Below are positions 10,503-21,037 of a stretch of DNA of 64,000 bases, in pieces. The stretch lies in contig JAIVFH010000036.1 of NCBI GenBank assembly GCA_025765595.1, positions 62,001 to 126,000 on the forward strand, written 5' to 3'. Every line of letters starts with the position of its first letter. Positions within the stretch are counted from its first letter, which is position 1. This DNA is from Obelidium mucronatum (taxonomy: Eukaryota; Chytridiomycota; Chytridiomycetes; Chytridiales; Chytriomycetaceae). Position numbers and translations under genes: made by a program. Under the pieces are notes generated by a model. That model was given only the letters and a program-made list of their open reading frames with translations. It did not search any database and was not told where the DNA came from.

Positions 10503-12221
10503 TTAAAGTGCAGCTTTTCCGCGCGTTTCGATTGGAAGGAAGAACGAAACAACTCCCATTAACGCAAACAGAGCGGCAGATAGATACAACGCATAGTTAG
10601 GATTTTGAGCAATTAAAATTCCTGAGAGAAATGGTGCCGAGACTCCGACGATTCTCCCAAGGCACGAAGCCATTCCGACAGCTGTACCGCGATGGCCAGT
10701 CCTGAACACCTCTGGAGTATACGCATACAAGACACCATACACCAAGTTTGAAAGGAAAGAAGCAATACAATTGAAAAAGAGTTGCCACCACGAGTTTCCT
10801 GTAGTTGTGAAAAGAAAGAGAGAGATTCCGACACCAATGGCCCCTCCAGCCATGGTTCCTTTGCGCCCGATCTTGGAATCGATCAGGTAAGTTCCAGCCA
10901 CGGATCCTGGAATCCCACACAATGTTTGGATGAAAAAGTTGCGGTACGTTTCACCAAGAGATAATGGAGCATCGGTGGACACAGACTTGAGAAACTTTGG
11001 CAAAAACCCATAGAACATCGTATAGGCCACAGAAATCAACATCCAGGTTGCCCAAATCAAGACAGTAGAAAGCCAGCTGTCTCGTGCAAACAGCTCCTTG
11101 AGAGAATGAATGAATCTCCTGACGGATTCAGCCTGGGTTTCGCGTTGGCCTACGTCAGGGAAGTCATCAATAGATACTTGAATATCCTTTCCATTCATTC
11201 GGGCAAGATCTTTAAGTGTTTCAATCGCTTCTTCTTTTCTACCGACGCTGAGAAGCCACTTTGGACTTTCACGCATCTTGATGAAGAACATTCGGAAGAT
11301 GAGCATCGCAAAAGTGATGAGACCCATGGCAGCAAGAGTGTATCTCCATCCGCGGTTAGAAGCTGATTCACAAATTGCAGCTGCAGTATCGCAGGAGTAG
11401 GACGGGATCAGCCACCAAGCAAAAATGGCTCCAATGACGGCTCCAACCGGCCAAAACAAGGAAAGCAGCATCAGAAGACTTTGTCGTTCTTTTGGGATGA
11501 ATTCAAGAAACAAAGCGCCTATTTGTTAAAGAAAGAAGATGTAACTAATGAGCTTGTGTGTCAACTCAAGTTCAAGAACGCACCATCAACTGGAAGATTT
11601 CCACCGACACCAACTCCCATCAATCCCAAAAGAATGCAATAGAGTGTGAAGTTTGGTGAAAACGCAGCGGCCGTTCCGAAAATACCACCAAGTGTCAACG
11701 TGGCAACAAAAGCCGTTTGGCGCCCAATGATGTCAGATATGACTCCCCATCCCAAAGATCCAAAGATCATTCCAATGAAGACACAAGATGTCCCCATGCC
11801 TCTGAATATTACTAATTAATCATATGACAAATTCAGCATTGAACTTACGAAATGGCATCAGGGATTTGGAATTCCGCCTGAACTTGAGGAAGCACAGTAG
11901 CTAAGATCTATCAATAGAAATCAAAGCAAAAACGATAAGAAGCGGATAAGAATTTGACTTGATATGCGGATCACCTGAAGCCACATGTTGTCTGCAATCC
12001 ACCCGAGACCACAAAGATAGAACAGTTTCTATACCCACGAAACAAGCGCCTTTCTTAGTCAAGCACAACCATTTATGATCAACAGTATTACTCACCCATT
12101 GATATTCGCCCATCCCAATTTCAGAGATGACGTCATTAAGTCTGTGGACGGCAGCATCAGAACCTTTCTTGTCCTCCGAGGCGATGGCGGCTTCAACGTC
12201 GGGTTTCTTGATTTCAGCCAT
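10503..12221 (-). CDS. SVOP/SV2-like MFS transporter
   Basis: Five exons: 12221-12096, 12028-11975, 11907-11849, 11801-11584, 11518-10503 (490 residues, all joins in phase). The start MAEIKKPDVE precedes a conserved cytosolic entry (GEYQWKLFYLCGLGWIADNM), the DIIGRQTAF loop between TM2 and TM3 (MFS signature), GVGVGGNLPVDGALFLEFIP and a second half with RKGTMAGG. These match fungal sugar/organic-ion transporters of the SVOP-like MFS group, which move substrates across the plasma membrane by proton symport. The actual substrate cannot be read from sequence. Transcription runs in the same direction as the channel gene 147 bp downstream. Confidence 0.85.
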
Positions 12222-12960
12222 GGCAGATGATTTGAAAGAAAAGAGCAAAAATTGATGAAACAGCAGCTTTTTATTGCATCACGATCCGGAAAATTTTTCC
12301 GGTCAAGCCTGGATTATGAGGTGAGCGGCCAACAGGAAAACAGCCACAATGCATTTCACACACTTTTCTCCTCATATTCCACAGTTTGCAACCTCTCTAA
12401 ACGATAAGCAAAGTCGATTCCAGTAACAGAATGCACAACATTTCTTTCCCATTGTAACTCTGCGTTTTCTAAAGTCGAAGGAATGGAATGAACCTTTTGA
12501 GCGACTTTCACATTTTCTCGCTCGGCTGGTACAGAGCAGCAAACGCGACAGCCTATTTATACACAGGGCCAATTGGCCATGACTATCAAGGAGAAGCAAG
12601 TTAAGTACACCGACCGATGGAAAGATGATGTGACATATACACATTCAACCTGACAGACTAAGAGAAAGAAGCCTGAAGAACAGGCTGGGTTTTGTTTTGG
12701 TTTTTGTTGGAAACTCTGCATCAAAATATCTGAACAATCAGATGTGTCTAACTGCTGACTGACTGTTTTTTGTCCAAGATCAAACGGCATTAACTCCTCG
12801 TTTTACTGTGATCATTGCTTGGATCACTCCGATGACAGCATCGACTGAAATGAAGTCATCAACGAAAGTGGTGCAGGCTGATCTTGTTTGGGTTTTCCAA
12901 ATGAGACCAAACACAAAAAAAAAGTAGCGTGTGAATCTCTGTTGTTGCCCCCAACTCGTA
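12222..12960. other. 739-bp divergent intergenic region
   Basis: This lies between the starts of the transporter (minus) and the PAK-like kinase (plus). Open frames here have no family resemblance and no consistent splice context. I see no RNA gene or repeat. It presumably holds both promoters and leaders. Confidence 0.6.
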
Positions 12961-15917
12961 ATGGCAATTCGATCAGAATACGTTCAAGTGCGAAGCGATG
13001 GCGCATTTGGATCGTGGTCGAAGCGGCACTTGAGGCTGAATGAACGCACACTTACACTCCATAAGAATGAGGTATCACCAGTCGTAGATTCATTTACTCA
13101 ACCTCATCCCTTTGCACTCACTGCGTAAAAAAATAGAGTGCGCTTTCTTCTCTTCAATTCATTCTCCTTTCTGAGATCCAACTTGTTGCAAAGTCTACAG
13201 CAAAGCTGTATTGTTTCGAAGTGAGGAGCCCAAATCGTAAATTGCTTGTAGCCTGTGATTCCGAAAAGATCATGTTGGATTGGATTGAAGGCATCAAAAA
13301 GGTATGGCGATGTTTCATGAATGCACACCAAGTTTTGATCTTCGTTCTCCTTGTATAGCAAATTGAGTTTGTCAAGTCGAGCTCGAAAGTATTGACTGTG
13401 GAGGATCTCAAAACCGTTCCCGAAGAGTGGAATGTTGCTATACGCAACTCATCGATTTCCAAGGACGAAGTTGCGAGTGATCCAGAACACGTGGTAGCCG
13501 CAATCAACTTTTTGACAAACACCAACAAGGCTCAGCCACCGACTCCATCGCCGCTCTCTGTTGCGGTCGATATCGAATCGGAGCCAACGTATGAGACGCC
13601 ACCGCTTCGACGGACAAAGTCAGACTCGCAAGCCTTTAGATCAACGCTTTACGATGACATATTCTCGTCGCTCGACAGCCATCCAATGCCAACGCTGGAC
13701 TTTTCCCTCAAGCTCTCTTCTCCACCAAAGCGGACCCTGCAGGGCTTTTCTGGCGAAGACAAGCCAAAAAAGTCCCAGTCCACAAACGAGACACGCGCAC
13801 GACCTGCAGGTCTGGTGTCAGACTTTGGAAAAGCCGAAGACTTTGCCCAAACATTGTTTGAATCTCTTTCGACAAAGTTTGCAGATACTCCACCTGATGT
13901 TCCAAGTAAAGAACCCGCTCCTGCAACAATTCCAGCTACAACAGCAGCGGTTGAAACAGCAACAACTCCTCCGTCACTTCCAAGCTTCACTCAAAGCCTG
14001 GATCGCGTTCCGAAACCTGCGGTAAACGAAGACCGACAGAGTATTGCCAGCATCGGTTCTGAGAGTAACAAGCACAATTCGTCTATCTTTCGAAACTTGA
14101 CTGGGAGAAGTGCGTCAGTTCAAGATAACCATTCGACTGGGGCGAAAAAGAAAGGGTTCTTTCCATTCGCAAACAAAGTTGGTGGGACTAAGCTTGCCTC
14201 TATCGAAGACGAGGAGACAATTCCTCGACCTAGTATTCCTTCGACTACAAGTCTAAGCTTGCACCGAAATAATTCATCCATCAAGCACCTGCTGTTCCGA
14301 CAACAAACTGCGTCTCCCAGTAACAGTATGGCTGATTCGACGGTGGAAGAAAAAGAGGAGGTTGTTACTACCAGAATGCGGAGCTTTTCTGCAGGAGAAC
14401 AAGATGTAAGTGCGATTCGGGCCTCCCTACGAGTAGAGGCAGCCGCTGCAGCCCAACAACAGCATCAGCAACAGCAGCAGCGAGAATGGGGAAAATTCCC
14501 GCTCATGCGAAAACTGTCCACTACAGCAACAAAAGGTCCAAGCCAGGAAATCCCACTCCCTGCTCTTCCAACGGAAGCGAATTCGGAGTCAGATGCACCT
14601 ACTCCAACCCCACTGTCACCACCGCCGCCCCCAGTTCCTACGAATTCCACATTGCCTTCACCACCAAACTCTCCCTTACCAGTATCGCCACTTCCAGCAT
14701 TGCCACCGCCTCCAGTATCCAAAGATGACCGAGCAAAAGCAACCTATGCTTCAATGACGGCCAAACTTCAAAAATCTAAACAAAACAGAAAGTTGAATCT
14801 CTCCAAGATGAGTAAAAGCCAGTTATTGGACACCTTGTGTATGTATAAAAATTCCGAAGAAAATTTTTCTCACTCATTTTTTTCCTCCAAAAAGACGACA
14901 CTGTATCACCTGGTGACCCAACTTACCTCTACCAACAAGTCCGACAGCTTGGAAAGGGTGCCAGTGGGCATGTGTATCTCTGTCACTCCCTGAAACAACC
15001 AGGATATCCCCTTGTTGCTTTGAAGCATATGGACATTCGTGACCAGCCACGCATTGATCTTGTTTTGAGTGAAATCTTGATTATGAAGGAGATCGGCATG
15101 CATCCCAACTTGGTTGGCTTTGTTGACGCGCATTGTGTTTACAACTACTTGTGGTTGGCTCTTGAGTACGTGGAAGGTGGGAAGCTGACGGATATTTTGT
15201 CATACAAGCTGTCGGAACCTCAAATTTCGTTCATAACTTTTGAGGTGATCATTTTTTTCCTGCTTGCGTTGATAATCCTTTCTAACTGACTGTAAAAAAA
15301 AGACTCTCAAGGGAGTGCAGTACTTGCATTCCAAGAACATTATCCATAGAGATGTTAAATCTGACAATGTGATGCTGAGTTTGAACGGCGACGTCAAATT
15401 GACGGACTTTGGGTACTCCACTCAATTGTTGTCTCATTCTGATAAACGTACGAGTGTCATCGGAACCCCGTACTGGATGGCTCCAGAAGTAGTGAAGCAA
15501 CACCATTATGGTCCAAAGGTGGATGTATGGTCACTTGGAATTCTTGTGATTGAGATGATCGAAAGGGAACCACCCTATATGGCAATGGATCCACTGAAAG
15601 CACTCTTCATGATTGCCGCCAACGGTACGCCAAAACTGCTTGCTCCGGAAAATACATCTGTGGCGTTACGTAGCTTTTTGGCTGCTTGTTTGGAAACTGT
15701 GCCTGAAAAGCGATCTGGAAGCGACATTCTTATGTTGCATCCCATCTTCAAGACCCAAGCTCCCAAGGAAGAGATAGCGAAATTGATCTTCAAGTCAATC
15801 AAAGCAGCCTCCGGAGCCAAACCCAAATTTGCAGTTTCACCAAATCCCCACGAAAATGCTGGGCCCCCCCAACCACCTCCGCTACCAGTTATTGCTTCTT
15901 CCCAGGAGCAAATTTGA
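12961..15917 (+). CDS. STE20/PAK-family protein kinase with N-terminal PH domain
   Basis: Five exons join in phase: 12961-13071, 13176-13301, 13359-14838, 14895-15244, 15303-15917 (893 residues). Order: PH domain (residues 1-78, GSWSKRHLRL ... WIEGIKK), a PBD-like segment (VPEEWNVAI with following helix, about 90-130), a long Ser/Pro/Gln-rich linker with poly-Pro, then a kinase domain (about 600-860). Kinase landmarks are QLGKGASGHVYLC, ALKHM (catalytic Lys), HRDVKSDNVML, TDFGYS, VIGTPYWMAPEVV and DVWSLGI. Fungal Cla4-type kinases have this PH-CRIB-kinase order and act downstream of Cdc42/Rac in polarity, septation and cytokinesis. The classic ISxPxxFxH start of the CRIB motif is not visible; only its C-terminal half is. 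Confidence 0.9.
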
Positions 15918-15993
15918 ATTTGAATTACGAAATAGATTGATACATCTTTTTTACAATGTTTTTTACTTTGAAGAATATGAGGGGAGGCACGTC

Positions 15994-16568
15994 TCAAGTT
16001 TCACGTTTCTGCACGAACGACTTTGGATAGATGCCCTCTCTCCCATTACATTTCCCGCGCGCCCAGTTTGCATCGACTTGAGTAAGTGGTGTGTGTTAGT
16101 AAAGCGCCGTTGAGTTTCTCAGAAGGCCGCTCACCATCGCTGAGATACTCGATAGTTTCGCCGCGCCGGAACTCGAGGTCGCCCGCCTGCTGCGCCTGAA
16201 AATCTTCTGTCGCAATCATCAGCGCGCCGCTGTTCCCGATGGATATCTTGCGGCCAAAGACTGACACCGAGTGGCCCAGGCCGCCAGCGCCGAGCTTCGA
16301 GGCGTCGACCGTTGCGGCGCCGATCGATGCGGGCGCGCGGCCCATTGCGGCTCCCTCGGCGTCGGCCTTGTCGAAGAGCAGCCCCTGCATCATGATGTCT
16401 GGGGGGAGTCAAGCATTGTCAAGCGCCTGTCTGTCCCAAAGAGTGTTTACCAAACGAGTGCGTTGTGATCCACTGGTTGTTGTGCAGACTCTCCAGGTGG
16501 TGCACGATTGAATCGAATAGGTCATCACGGAATGCTTTTTCGCCTCGGGTCAATGTCTTTCCTGCCAT
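15994..16568 (-). CDS. Small SH3-domain protein
   Basis: Three exons, 16568-16451, 16398-16135, 16076-15994, give 154 residues. The SH3 domain is C-terminal and split by the second intron: ATEDFQAQQAGDLEFRRGE and, after splicing, NWARGKCNGREGIYPKSFV, which supplies the conserved Trp, the GREG turn and the PxxFV end. The first 45 residues are helical (short coiled segment), and the middle is Ala/Gly-rich and GC-rich. The layout (helical N-terminus then one SH3) resembles fungal Lsb1/Pin3-type actin-patch proteins, which bind Pro-rich partners such as WASP. That assignment is tentative; the SH3 call is firm. The stop faces the kinase stop 76 bp away. Confidence 0.78.
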
Positions 16569-16995
16569 TTCGTGCCTCTTTGTAATATTTTTTGAATCAA
16601 CCAAAAAAACATCCCAAAAACAATGGACACAGCTTCTTCTCTTGGACTTGTCTCCAAAACTTAACACCCATACCCAACCTCCCACCCCTTTCCATTCATC
16701 AACGACGCTCAGATTAATTACTTGATCCTGGTTTACATTGCCGTTCAAGTCCAGACACTAAGCAACATTTTTATGCATCCTGTTCTGAGTTGCTTTGCCC
16801 TTTCTTCTTTCCTTTCCCTTCCTACGGGTTTGGATTGGATCGTTGTCTGGGTGGACCACCGTTTGCGCCATGAACACATGACATTAACGTCAGTTTTTGG
16901 CCGCTCAAGGACGATGCGAGATGTCTTTTCAAAAAATTGATGAAAAAAATAAAAAGAAAAAAAAAGAACAAAGACCAACGACACAAAATTCCCAA
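16569..16995. other. 427-bp divergent intergenic region (SH3 gene / PDE6-delta)
   Basis: Divergent promoters for the two flanking genes. It is AT-rich with an A-rich tract just before the PDE6-delta start. No gene, RNA or repeat is seen. Confidence 0.55.
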
Positions 16996-17726
16996 ATGGC
17001 GGCCACACAAGAAGAAGTCGTTCGCGGATTTAAAATGTAACTGGTAATCTTCCAATCACTATTGTACTGTAGTACACGTCACGAAGATCGTTGTTCCTTC
17101 CAGAAACTGGATGAACTTACGCGACGCCGATTCCGGAAAGATTATTTGGGAAGCCAAAGACTGGGCCGATGCTCTTACTGCTAGTGGAAAGCAAGGTTGG
17201 TTTTCCGCATCATATAATAACAAAAGAATGGATGGCACTCAACCAAAAAAAAAAAATCAAATTAGCTCATATTCCAAAACACATTCTCAAGTGCAAATCA
17301 GTCAGCCGCGAGATTGATTTCTCGTCCGTTCATTTGATTCAGCATTTCCGTGTGGTTCAATCGGTGTTTGTTCACGGCCAACAAGTGGAAAGCTTTCATT
17401 TTGACTTTGGATTTGTGATTCCTGGGTCCACCAACACATGGCAAAATATAGTTCGTCATCCCTTCCCTTGAAAATCTACTTCTTTCTGTTTTTGTGTCAT
17501 TCGTATTTTAAAACTATGGCTTCCTTTTTTTGGCAGATTGAAGCAGACGAAGAAGGGGGAATGATTCCCCCGGAAGTTTTGAGGTACTGTCGCCAGGGGC
17601 CCTTAATTAAGCGTTGTTTCTGTCTTTCTAAAATAATACTGTAGTGGCAACACTGTGATAGAGACGAGTTTCTTTGATGGTCAAAACTTGGTCAACCGAA
17701 GCAAAGTCACCCTATTTTACGTATGA
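16996..17726 (+). CDS. PDE6D: PDE6-delta homologue (prenyl-protein shuttling factor)
   Basis: Five exons: 16996-17036, 17104-17195, 17266-17450, 17537-17583, 17645-17726, giving 148 residues, the usual family length. Nearly every family landmark is present: [20 protein letters not shown], the PKHILKCKSVSREIDFSS block, HFDFGFVIPGSTNTWQ and the end VNRSKVTLFYV. The protein is an immunoglobulin-like beta sandwich that binds farnesyl or geranylgeranyl groups and delivers prenylated cargo, notably to cilia with Arl3 release. The third donor is GTTCGT, a rare form, but it is forced by the protein alignment. Presence of this gene argues for a flagellated life stage. Confidence 0.95.
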
Positions 17727-17840
17727 GAGCTGGGAGTTTCGGTTTTGGATAACAATGGATGTGAAGAACCAACTGCCCAATATACTTGATTGTTTATGAA
17801 GAAAGCGAAAAAAGGATAAAAAAAAAACGCCCGACCGCTC

Positions 17841-18683
17841 ATGCTTGGAAACCAGCAGCAACTTCCAGCGGAACTTATCACACAGATCTTACTACATCCA
17901 CAGATCTCCCTTTTGGATATTAGAACAGTGAGTCAAACAAGCCGAAGGATGCGTGAGATTGTTGCAAATCCCTCGTTCGGAGCACGCTTCTTTGCAATGG
18001 ATACCCCCTCACTCTCTCTAGACATTTCTCTAGAAACAGATATATCCACGTTCGATGTACTGTACTACGGTATATCCCATCGCGAAGAAAACGAACTGTT
18101 GCCGTATACAGTGTTTCTTGTTCACGTGATGCCAGAGTCCCAACAAGTCCAACTACTCAAGTGGAAGTTGAGCACGTCTGGCAGGCTTCAGTATTCGAAG
18201 GAAAACAAAAAGACTGGAAACGATGGGCTTTGGATCTGTAACCTCTGGCAAAAGACTCCCAACGGCATTGCTTCTTCTTCGCCTACTGGCAGAAAAGCCA
18301 CGGTCAATGGCCATCTCGCCGCACGTGTTTCAGCCACGCATCTATCTAAATGTACCGTTTGCTCAAGTGTAAACGCTCAATGGACGTTTGAACCGATTGA
18401 CAAAAACTATCGAGTTTTTTTAAAGAGTTGGTCTGATTCGCTGGCTTTTTCATTGCCGTCGAAAGCTCGAGTTGATTTACGTATCGCGGCTTCTGATTAC
18501 CCGTTTCAAGAGTCGAACGTGGCGCGGTACGGCTTGCGGACGAGTCAAATAGCTGTCAAAGCAGTTGAAGAGTGGTTTGGATTCGCAAGCACCGACAACC
18601 TTTGCGAAAAAGACGCAGTCGAGGACAAGGAAGCAGAGGTTGTTTCGGAGATGCCAATCAGGGTATACAATCCGTGGATGTGA
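17841..18683 (+). CDS. F-box-like protein
   Basis: Single exon, 280 residues. The N-terminus LPAELITQILLHPQISLLDIRTVSQTSRRM fits an F-box (Leu-Pro start, two-helix core), which would bind Skp1 and place the protein in an SCF ubiquitin ligase. The remainder is a mixed alpha/beta region with no repeats I recognise (FEPIDKNYRVFLKSW near residue 190 is the clearest hydrophobic block), so the substrate-binding part is unassigned. It follows PDE6-delta by 114 bp. Confidence 0.65.
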   Translation: MLGNQQQLPAELITQILLHPQISLLDIRTVSQTSRRMREIVANPSFGARFFAMDTPSLSLDISLETDISTFDVLYYGISHREENELLPYTVFLVHVMPESQQVQLLKWKLSTSGRLQYSKENKKTGNDGLWICNLWQKTPNGIASSSPTGRKATVNGHLAARVSATHLSKCTVCSSVNAQWTFEPIDKNYRVFLKSWSDSLAFSLPSKARVDLRIAASDYPFQESNVARYGLRTSQIAVKAVEEWFGFASTDNLCEKDAVEDKEAEVVSEMPIRVYNPWM

Positions 18684-19051
18684 ATCGAGTCTGCTGCTCT
18701 GCAGCCAATCTCTTTATACCAAAAACCACAAACGTAATGATCCTGGTTTTTTAATCATTTCATTGCTGTTTCATGTTGACGATTTTTACCAAATGAATTT
18801 TGTTTCACATCATTCATTTTCGAATGAATCCTTGTCTCTGATTTTATGATTATCCCATTTCGATTCTGTAGTGGTCGTCGCCAGTAAGAGAAGACGGAAA
18901 GACAGGAAGGAGAGATATGAGGGCGAATCTTGCAATTTTTTCCCGTAAAATTCGTAAAAAAAGGCGTATGGGAGAAGAAGCACCCCCCCGTCCAAACGGA
19001 TTTTTCGATTTTTCGCAAAAGCCTTGAAAAAAATCAGAAAATCAGACTCAA
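18684..19051. other. 368-bp intergenic region
   Basis: This separates the F-box gene and the zinc-finger gene, both plus strand. It contains AT-rich sequence, a short purine-rich stretch near 18885-18920 and A/T runs up to the next ATG. I see no gene. Confidence 0.5.
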
Positions 19052-20965
19052 ATGGAACCTTCCGCAGCCGAAAATAGACATGTTGTACCACAACCAGAAG
19101 GCACTGACATGAGCGGCAAGATTTCAGTCTTCACCAGTGCAATAGGGCAGCTTGGAACGCTGGTCGAGGCAATGATCACCGAGAAGCCAGCGGCTGTTGG
19201 TACGACTGAAGCACCCCCGCTTTCGAACTTGCCCTATTCGACCTCGATCACCAAAGACGTACCGCAACTCAGCAGACAAAGCTCGGCCGGTCTCGCCTGC
19301 GCCACGCCCGCACCAACTCCGACAGCGACACCGCAGGCGCCGTTCAGCTTTGCGAACCTTGCAGGCGCCAGCCGGCAGCCGCAGCCGCCCACGGCCGCGG
19401 CCGCGCCGCCGCACCCGCCGCCGCCGCCGCCGCTGCTGAAAATCCCTGCGGGAAAGCCGCTGTCGCCGTCGCCGCTGAGCTCGTCGGCGACGCCGTTCCA
19501 AACCCCGACGAGCGTTCTTTCAAACCAATTTGGGCCAATGTCTCTCAATTCCCCGTCAACACCACTTCCCTCAATTGGAGATCTCCTGCGGGGTACAAGA
19601 AGCGACTTTACCCAGCACCACCACCACCATTCCTACCCGCAGCAACCGGTGCCGACAGCGTTTGCCCATCATCAACAACCACACCAGCAACCGCACCAGC
19701 AACAACAACAGCAACAAAGTTCGGTTATTCCATCGTCTCAATACAGCCACCCACCACCATTGCTGAACGAACCTCCACACTTGTATCGGTCACATCATCG
19801 AAAAAGCGTTCCTAATGTGTATTGGAGGCCAAGTGCTCCGCCGCCTGCTGGCTCACACCACCATCCCTACCAGCAGCAACAACAGCATTATTCTCAACAA
19901 CAACATCCACAACATCCACAACATCCACAACAACAACCACCCCCACCACCACCACCCCCGCAGATGACACCTCAACAACAGCACCAATATCAGCTCTACA
20001 TGATGCATCAGCATCGGTCGCACCACAACCAGAGCAGCCATCCATATGGAGGAGGACGGAGTCCTGTGACAAACCCTTCTTCAAGGAATTTGATGATGAT
20101 GATGGGACCGCACAGTGCTCACCCTTTAAGCACTGGAGCGAGTAACAACAACAGTTTTGGCTCTGTTACTACTACTACTTCTGGGTCTTCCTCTTCCGGT
20201 AAACTGGACGCACATGGTAGTGCAGGAGCGGTTGATGGTGGGAAACGAGCTGCTGGGACGACGGGGACAGGGGGTGGTCGAAGCGATAGTTTGTTGAATC
20301 TTGTTTCGGCGGCGGCGAGTGTTCAGGAAAAAGGAAGGAAGAATGATGCGGAAGCAGCAGCAGCAGCAGGAACAGTATCCTCGACGAAAGCTTCAACAGC
20401 GACACCTTCTGCAACGCCTGCAACTGTAAAGAATGGGAAGGCAGATAAACAACGGGTCACGTCCAGCGACAGTGAGGACGAAGAAGATGATGGGGAGAAT
20501 GATGACGGAGAAACCACGGAAGATATGGAGGTGGTTTCTAGGCCGAATGAGGGACCGGGATTTGGGCTTGCATTCAAGCGGAACGGGGTTTCTTCTGGCT
20601 CAAATGCAGGGAACACGGCCTCTTCTGCTGCTGCAAGCTCACTGGCGAAACCATACAAGTGTGTTGCTTGTGTCAAGGCGTTCAGCAGGAGCAATGATTT
20701 GAAACGGCACCAACTGACACACACGCCTGAAGAGAAACCTTACAGCTGCCGGTGGTGCAACAAAAAGTTTAGTAGGCCGGACTCTGTTCGAAAACACGAG
20801 CAGAGTGTGGCGGAAGGCAGACGCGTGCGATGCAGTGGAGTATCGTCCAGCCGACAGTGGGGGAGCGGGATTGTGGGGACCAACAAGGGGGATGTTTTTG
20901 TAGTTGTGCCGTCCGCGTCTGGCGGGAGCAGCGCGAGCCAGGAGGCGATGCAGACGGACTCGTGA
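19052..20965 (+). CDS. C2H2 zinc-finger transcription factor, low-complexity rich
   Basis: Single open frame of 637 residues. Residues about 537-595 hold one classic C2H2 finger (C-x2-C-x12-H-x3-H with LKRHQLTH, linker TPEEKPYS) and a second one, CRWCNKKFSRPDSVRKH, whose last ligand is displaced: no His follows at the usual spacing, and a Cys comes 12 residues later. Upstream is almost all low complexity: poly-Pro with Ala near 110-130, His-rich and Gln-rich tracts (200-320), Ser/Thr-rich parts and an acidic block (about 470-490). Tandem C2H2 fingers near the C-terminus with long disordered activation-like regions are typical of fungal DNA-binding regulators. The target is unknown. GC content peaks at 19260-19500. 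Confidence 0.82.
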   Translation: MEPSAAENRHVVPQPEGTDMSGKISVFTSAIGQLGTLVEAMITEKPAAVGTTEAPPLSNLPYSTSITKDVPQLSRQSSAGLACATPAPTPTATPQAPFSFANLAGASRQPQPPTAAAAPPHPPPPPPLLKIPAGKPLSPSPLSSSATPFQTPTSVLSNQFGPMSLNSPSTPLPSIGDLLRGTRSDFTQHHHHHSYPQQPVPTAFAHHQQPHQQPHQQQQQQQSSVIPSSQYSHPPPLLNEPPHLYRSHHRKSVPNVYWRPSAPPPAGSHHHPYQQQQQHYSQQQHPQHPQHPQQQPPPPPPPPQMTPQQQHQYQLYMMHQHRSHHNQSSHPYGGGRSPVTNPSSRNLMMMMGPHSAHPLSTGASNNNSFGSVTTTTSGSSSSGKLDAHGSAGAVDGGKRAAGTTGTGGGRSDSLLNLVSAAASVQEKGRKNDAEAAAAAGTVSSTKASTATPSATPATVKNGKADKQRVTSSDSEDEEDDGENDDGETTEDMEVVSRPNEGPGFGLAFKRNGVSSGSNAGNTASSAAASSLAKPYKCVACVKAFSRSNDLKRHQLTHTPEEKPYSCRWCNKKFSRPDSVRKHEQSVAEGRRVRCSGVSSSRQWGSGIVGTNKGDVFVVVPSASGGSSASQEAMQTDS

Positions 20966-21037
20966 CAGCAGCGCTTGATTAACTTTATTGACCTTACCAA
21001 AATAAACGCAAAAAGCATTTTTTGTTCTCGAACGCAA

